From Hymenobacter nivis (lineage in GTDB: Bacteria; Bacteroidota; Bacteroidia; Cytophagales; Hymenobacteraceae), in NCBI RefSeq assembly GCF_006439025.1, contig NZ_RCYZ01000009.1:1868-65867 (forward strand): a stretch of 64,000 nt of DNA, in the 5' to 3' direction. Shown in pieces: positions 60,000-64,000 of this stretch. A program made the translations under genes and the position numbers. Position 1 is the first letter of the stretch. Each line of letters starts with the position of its first letter. The notes under the pieces are model-generated. The model had not been told where the DNA came from. It worked only from the letters and a program-made list of their open reading frames with translations, and searched no databases.

Positions 60000-60308
60000 C
60001 TAGGCTTTGGCAGCCGTGGTCTTTACTTTCTTGCTGTTTTTGATTTTAGCCACGAAGGTTTTCGAAGGCTTGAAGCTCGGGATGTAGTGCTCCTCGATGA
60101 TGAGCGACGTGTTTTTCGAAATGTTGCGGGCCACTTTACGAGCACGCTTCTTGTTAACGAAAGAACCGAAGCCACGCACGTAAATGTTGTTGCCCTCGGT
60201 CATCGAATCCTTCACCACTTTGAAGAAGGCTTCTACGGTCATCAACACATCTGCTTTCTCGATGCCGGTTTTCTGCGAAATTTCGGCGATTACCTCTGCT
60301 TTGGTCAC
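60000..60308 (-). CDS. HU/IHF-family DNA-binding protein
   Basis: 102 residues from GTG 60308 (MTKAEVIAEISQKTGIEKAD). Core IYVRGFGSFVNKKRARKVAR then the arm/tip VARNISKNTSLIIEEHYIP (an extended form) and FKPSKTFVAKI, ending with a Lys/Ala tail. HU-type dimers bend and compact DNA. A promoter at 60416 leaves a leader near 100 nt. Confidence 0.92.
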   Translation of the reverse strand: MTKAEVIAEISQKTGIEKADVLMTVEAFFKVVKDSMTEGNNIYVRGFGSFVNKKRARKVARNISKNTSLIIEEHYIPSFKPSKTFVAKIKNSKKVKTTAAKA

Positions 60309-60415
60309 GTTGGTTAGGTACTTAGGGTAAAAAAAATAAGAATCTGGGCAATAAAAACTCCCGCTTTCCGCGTAAGCCCTTGCCCGGTAGGCGATTCGCT
60401 TATGAAATCGGGCCA

Positions 60416-60447
60416 CAAAGGTAGCTTCTTTTTTGGTTTTTCCCAAT
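60416..60447 (-). promoter_or_regulatory. HU promoter
   Basis: Minus-strand ATTG (complement 60444-60447), 20 nt, TACCTTTG (complement 60416-60423). Confidence 0.75.
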
Positions 60448-60495
60448 CAACCACCACAATCGGGGCCCTGGCCCAATTTATTCGTCCTCAAAATT

Positions 60496-61581
60496 TTGGC
60501 TATTCTTCCCCGCCAACCTTCCGCTCTGGCCGCCGCCCTGCTGGCCTGGTACCCCCGCCACCACCGCGACTTGCCCTGGCGCCACACCCGCGATCCATAC
60601 GCCATCTGGCTGTCCGAAGTTATTCTCCAGCAAACCCGCGTGGCGCAGGGCCTACCCTATTACGAGGCCTTTCTGGCGGCCTACCCCACGGTGCAGGCCC
60701 TGGCCGGGGCCCCCGAGCAGGAGGTGCTGCGCCTGTGGCAGGGCCTGGGCTACTACTCCCGGGCCCGCAACATGCACCACACGGCCCAGCAAGTGGTGCA
60801 GGAGCACGGCGGCCAGTTCCCCACCACCTACGCCAACCTGCTGAAGCTGCGCGGCGTGGGGCCCTACACGGCGGCGGCTATTGCCTCTTTTGCCTTCGGC
60901 GAGGCGGTGGCCGTGCTCGACGGCAACGTGTACCGGGTGCTGGCGCGCATTTTCGGGCTGCACTCCGACATTGCCGCGCCGGCTTCGCGCAAGGAGTTCC
61001 AAGCGCTGGCCGATCAGCACATTCCGGCCGCCGCGCCCGCCGATTTTAACCAGGCCATCATGGAGTTTGGGGCCCTGCAGTGCACGCCGGCGCGGCCCGA
61101 CTGCCTGTTTTGCCCCATGCAGCACAGCTGCTGGGCGTTTCAGCACGGGCAGGTGGCGCTGCTGCCGGTGAAGAGCAAGGCCAAGGCGGCGCGCGTGCGC
61201 TACCTGCACTACCTGGTGCTGCGCCACGGCGAGGCCATATACTTAAAGAAGCGCGGCGAGAAGGACATCTGGCAGGGCTTGTACGACTTTGCGGTGGTTG
61301 AAACCACTGGCTTAGAGCTGGATGCGGCCGAGGTGTTACGCCACGTGGAGGTTTTGGGTGGCCGGCTCGATACCCGCCTCGCAGCCGAGCCGGGGCCCCC
61401 ACCCCTGCTCAAGCACGTGCTGAGCCACCAGAAGCTGGAGGCGCGCTTCCATACGGTGTGGCTGGCGGGGGCCCTGCCGGCCACGGCCCTGGCCGACACG
61501 GGCCTGCGGGCTTATTCGCCAGCCGAAATTGAGGAGTTGCCCAAGCCGCAGCTCATTGCCAATTATTTGGGCAAAAACTAA
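60496..61581 (+). CDS. mutY: A/G-specific adenine glycosylase
   Basis: 361 residues if it starts at TTG 60496; no ATG is available near the expected N-terminus (LAAALLAWYPRHHRDLPWRH). Catalytic Glu in WLSEVILQQTRV, HhH LRGVGPYTAAAIASFAF, Asp in AVLDGNVYRVLAR, [4Fe-4S] C-x6-C-x2-C-x5-C (CTPARPDCLFCPMQHSC), and a Nudix-like C-domain that reads 8-oxoG. It removes A paired with 8-oxoG. Confidence 0.94.
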   Translation: MAILPRQPSALAAALLAWYPRHHRDLPWRHTRDPYAIWLSEVILQQTRVAQGLPYYEAFLAAYPTVQALAGAPEQEVLRLWQGLGYYSRARNMHHTAQQVVQEHGGQFPTTYANLLKLRGVGPYTAAAIASFAFGEAVAVLDGNVYRVLARIFGLHSDIAAPASRKEFQALADQHIPAAAPADFNQAIMEFGALQCTPARPDCLFCPMQHSCWAFQHGQVALLPVKSKAKAARVRYLHYLVLRHGEAIYLKKRGEKDIWQGLYDFAVVETTGLELDAAEVLRHVEVLGGRLDTRLAAEPGPPPLLKHVLSHQKLEARFHTVWLAGALPATALADTGLRAYSPAEIEELPKPQLIANYLGKN

Positions 61582-61599
61582 AACACTATTGCTAATTTA

Positions 61600-61631
61600 T
61601 TTGGTAATTTACTTTTTGGTGCGTACTTTTA
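61600..61631 (+). promoter_or_regulatory. ssb promoter
   Basis: TTTG (61600-61603), 20 nt, TACTTTTA (61624-61631), about 57 nt before ATG. Confidence 0.75.
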
Positions 61632-61687
61632 TAGTACCTTAATCTCTGCGAGGTAAAACGCATTTTACCATTTTAACCCCTACCGTC

Positions 61688-62113
61688 ATGGCCGGAGTAA
61701 ACAAAGTAATTTTAGTAGGCAACTTGGGCAAAGACCCCGAGGTGCGGCACCTGGAAGGCGGCGTGAGCGTGGCGCACTTCACACTCGCCACCAACGAGTA
61801 TTTCAAGGACAAGCAAGGCACGCGCGTGGAGCGCACCGAGTGGCACAACATATCCGCCTGGCGTGGCCTGGCGGATATGGCCGACAAATTCCTCAAGAAG
61901 GGCCAGCAGGTGTACATCGAAGGCAAGCTGCGCACCCGCCAGTATCAGGACAAAGACCAGCAAACCCGCTACATCACCGAAATCATCGCCGACGAGATTT
62001 CGATGCTGGGGGCCCGGCCCGGGGGCCCAGCCGGGGCCCCGGCGCCTGCCGAAGCAACTGAGCCCACGGCCAGCCTGCAGCAAGAGCCCGAGCTAGACCG
62101 CCTACCTTTCTAG
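61688..62113 (+). CDS. ssb: single-stranded DNA-binding protein
   Basis: 141 residues: OB fold (MAGVNKVILVGNLGKDPEVR, TEWHNISAWRGLADMADKFL, RYITEIIADEISMLG), a Gly/Pro/Ala linker, and the acidic tip LDRLPF that recruits repair and replication partners (usual DDDLPF). Own promoter and terminator. Confidence 0.97.
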   Translation: MAGVNKVILVGNLGKDPEVRHLEGGVSVAHFTLATNEYFKDKQGTRVERTEWHNISAWRGLADMADKFLKKGQQVYIEGKLRTRQYQDKDQQTRYITEIIADEISMLGARPGGPAGAPAPAEATEPTASLQQEPELDRLPF

Positions 62114-62140
62114 TCTCCTATTTGCAACAATCCTTTCAAG

Positions 62141-62169
62141 AAGCCCTGGCACTGCGCCGGGGCTTTTTT
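62141..62169 (+). terminator. hairpin terminator after ssb
   Basis: AAGCCCTGGC (62141-62150), loop ACTGC, GCCGGGGCTT (62156-62165) with one G-T pair, followed by T to 62169. The T run may double as the -33 region of the gldD promoter. Confidence 0.88.
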
Positions 62170-62188
62170 CGTTGCGGCGGGGCGGGAG

Positions 62189-62196
62189 TACCTTTG
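62189..62196 (+). promoter_or_regulatory. gldD -7 box
   Basis: TACCTTTG ends 27 nt before the GTG; the best -33 at 20 nt is TTTT (62165-62168) in the terminator T run. Confidence 0.55.
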
Positions 62197-62223
62197 AACG
62201 GCGGCGACCATTAATAGCAATCC

Positions 62224-62832
62224 GTGAAACATTCAACTTTTTTGCCGCGCTTCGCGGGCCGGCTGGCGTGGCTGGGGGCCCTGGCCCTTGGGCTAGCCGC
62301 CTGCACGGCCGCGCCCGATTTCACGCCCAAGCCCAAGGGCTACAACCGCATCGTGCTGCCGCCGCACCGCTACCGGGCCCTGCCGGGCAACCACCCCTAC
62401 TCGTTCGAGTACTCGCAGTCGGCAGTAGTAAAGCGCGACTCGTCGTACATGGCGCAGCCGCACTGGCTGAACATTTACTACCCGCAACTTCACGCCAACG
62501 TGCAGATTACGTACATGGACGTGGCCCGCGACCGGCGCCTCTATAATAAGATGATGGAGGACGCCCGCAAGCTCACCGGCAAGCACCAGGTGAAGGCCAC
62601 GGCCATCGACGAGCGCGTGCTGAAAATGCCCAACGGCATGCGTGCCTCGGTATTTGAGCTGTCGGGCGAGGTGCCGAGCCAGTTTCAGTTTTATACCACC
62701 GACAGCACCCGGCACTTTCTGCGCGGGGCCCTGTACTTCCAAACCGCCACCGCCAACGACTCGCTGGCCCCGGTGATTGAGTACGTAAAAACCGACATGG
62801 TGCAGATGTTGAATACCTTGAAATACAAGTAG
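62224..62832 (+). CDS. gldD: gliding motility lipoprotein GldD
   Basis: 202 residues from GTG 62224: MKHSTFLPRFAGRLAWLGAL then LGLAAC (lipobox Cys27). Core PKPKGYNRIVLPPHRYR, YSFEYSQSAVVKRD, WLNIYYPQLHANVQITYMDV, EDARKLTGKHQVKATAI, the GldD pattern. Needed for gliding and type IX secretion in Flavobacterium. In Flavobacterium gldE sits beside it; none is seen here. Confidence 0.88.
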   Translation: MKHSTFLPRFAGRLAWLGALALGLAACTAAPDFTPKPKGYNRIVLPPHRYRALPGNHPYSFEYSQSAVVKRDSSYMAQPHWLNIYYPQLHANVQITYMDVARDRRLYNKMMEDARKLTGKHQVKATAIDERVLKMPNGMRASVFELSGEVPSQFQFYTTDSTRHFLRGALYFQTATANDSLAPVIEYVKTDMVQMLNTLKYK

Positions 62833-62959
62833 TTATTTGATATTTTCAACCGCCAGTTGGCATTGTTTCGCGCTAATTAATGCCAATATATTCAGCGCGT
62901 TTTTGGCCTCGCAAAGGAGCCATCGGCGTGTTAAATAATGCTGTTAACCGTTAAATGAA

Positions 62960-64000
62960 ATGAGTTTCTTTAGTACCCGGCTGGAGTTTTTGCGGGGCGT
63001 GGGGGCCCAGCGGGGGCAGCTGCTGGGCAAGGAGCTGGGCCTGTTCACCTACGGCGACCTGATCCAGCGCTACCCGTTCCGGTACCTCGACCGGACGCAG
63101 TTTTACAACGTCGTCGATTTGCACGAAGACCTGCCGTATGTGCAGGTGAAGGGTATTTTGCGCAACCGCCAGCTGGTGGGCGAGGGCCCCAAGCAGCGCC
63201 TCACGGCCACGCTGAGCGACGCCAGCGGCGACCTGGACTTGGTATGGTTCAAGGGCATTAAGTGGATGCAGCAAATCGTGCAGAACCAGAAGGAATACAT
63301 CCTGTTTGGCAAGCCCACGATGTTCAACGGGCGGCCCCAGATGGCCCACCCTGAGCTGGAGGAAGTGACCGAAGCCAAGGCGGGCCAGAGCTTCTTGCAG
63401 CCGGTGTATAACACTAGCGAAAAGCTCAAAAACTACCACCGCGTGGATAGCAAGGCCATCATGCGCATGGTGGCCGACTTGCTGAAGATTGCGCTGCCCC
63501 ACGTGACCGAGACGCTCTCGCCGGCCCTCGTGGAGCAGTACGCGCTGATGGGCAAGGCCCAGGCGATGCAGCAGATTCACTTTCCTCAAAACCCGGACCT
63601 GCTGGCCGCGGCGCGGTTCCGGCTCAAGTTCGAGGAGCTGTTCTATATCCAGCTCAAGCTGTTGCGCCAGAAGGACCAACGCAAGGTGACGCTGGCCGGA
63701 CAGATTTTCAACCAAGTGCCCACGCTGGTTGACTTCTACAACAACCACCTCAGCTTCGACCTCACGGGGGCCCAAAAGCGCGTCATCCACGACATCTACA
63801 AGGACTTCTGCGCCGGCCAGCAGATGAACCGCTTGCTGCAGGGCGACGTGGGCTCGGGCAAAACCATCGTGGCCTTCATCGCCATGCTAATGGCGGCCGA
63901 CAACGGGGCCCAAAGCTGCCTGATGGCCCCCACCGAAATCTTGGCCGACCAGCATTACCAGGGCCTCAAGGTGTACGCCGACGCGCTGGGCATTCACCTG
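62960..64000 (+). CDS. recG: ATP-dependent DNA helicase RecG, 5' part (truncated by the window end)
   Basis: 347 codons from ATG 62960 to the edge with no stop. N-terminal wedge: MSFFSTRLEFLRGVGAQRGQ, FTYGDLIQRYPFRYLDR, an OB domain with VKGILRNRQLVGEGPK, then the helicase start: LTGAQKRVIHDIYKD (Q-like) and LLQGDVGSGKTIVAFIAM (Walker A), and LMAPTEILADQHY (motif Ia). RecG regresses stalled forks and resolves branches. About half the protein lies beyond the edge. Confidence 0.95.
   Translation, partial: MSFFSTRLEFLRGVGAQRGQLLGKELGLFTYGDLIQRYPFRYLDRTQFYNVVDLHEDLPYVQVKGILRNRQLVGEGPKQRLTATLSDASGDLDLVWFKGIKWMQQIVQNQKEYILFGKPTMFNGRPQMAHPELEEVTEAKAGQSFLQPVYNTSEKLKNYHRVDSKAIMRMVADLLKIALPHVTETLSPALVEQYALMGKAQAMQQIHFPQNPDLLAAARFRLKFEELFYIQLKLLRQKDQRKVTLAGQIFNQVPTLVDFYNNHLSFDLTGAQKRVIHDIYKDFCAGQQMNRLLQGDVGSGKTIVAFIAMLMAADNGAQSCLMAPTEILADQHYQGLKVYADALGIHL

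Overview
The window is a 64 kb, GC-rich, mostly core-genome piece of a Bacteroidota chromosome, most like Hymenobacter or a close Cytophagales relative. The evidence is gliding/type IX-associated lipoproteins GldB and GldD and a RemB-like outer-membrane protein, several PorT-type small beta-barrels, DUF2480, DUF4174, DUF2251 and DUF6150-type proteins, a 29-residue COX24-type ribosomal protein, almost no Shine-Dalgarno signals, and promoters of the Bacteroidota kind (TTTG/CTTG, about 20 nt, TAnnTTTG). There is no phage, transposase, CRISPR array or toxin-antitoxin locus. The interest lies in the promoters, in dispersed intergenic repeats, and in a few odd proteins.

Layout. 1-830: 5' end of a 16S rRNA gene on the minus strand and its leader, with four evenly built tandem promoters. 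0.9-9.1 kb, mostly minus: a class-A-beta-lactamase-like serine hydrolase, a lipoprotein, an APC permease, DUF2480, a previously uncalled 56-residue zinc-ribbon protein (plus strand), TsaB, an S41 protease, RnpA and L34. 9.3-16.5 kb: M61 peptidase, PfkB kinase, tRNA-His, a DEAD-box helicase, aquaporin, a small membrane protein and Upp. 16.7-25.6 kb: RemB-like protein, an MsbA-type exporter, two small membrane proteins, a GmhA-type isomerase, a YifB/ComM ATPase, PyrD and a membrane protein. 26-30.5 kb: two small barrel proteins, M20 dipeptidase, GNAT acetyltransferase and PlsY. 30.5-36.1 kb: one giant 1860-residue exported protein. 36.3-45.6 kb: PrmA, an ABC exporter pair, DUF6150, TpiA, a TspO-like protein, DUF4174, DUF2251 and UvrA. 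45.9-54.9 kb: a tandem pair of alpha/beta hydrolases (one lacking its catalytic serine), a triple helix-hairpin-helix protein, MFS transporter, ECF sigma factor with a small partner, endonuclease III and a glycosyltransferase. 55-64 kb: GldB, a barrel protein, RNase E/G, COX24-type protein, TPR protein, HU, MutY, Ssb, GldD and the start of RecG.

How it fits together. Envelope building (MsbA-type exporter, GmhA, PlsY, glycosyltransferase, GldB/GldD, RemB, barrels) alternates with genome maintenance (UvrA, Nth, MutY, Ssb, RecG, HU) and translation or RNA processing (16S, L34, RnpA, RNase E/G, PrmA, TsaB, tRNA-His). Most units are one or two genes bounded by strong hairpin terminators. The most unusual features are window-wide enrichment of the GGGCCC palindrome, at least four families of long inverted or tandem intergenic repeats (some running into coding sequence), a set of apparently leaderless genes, the serine-less hydrolase paralogue, and the giant protein with five polylysine blocks at its C-terminus.
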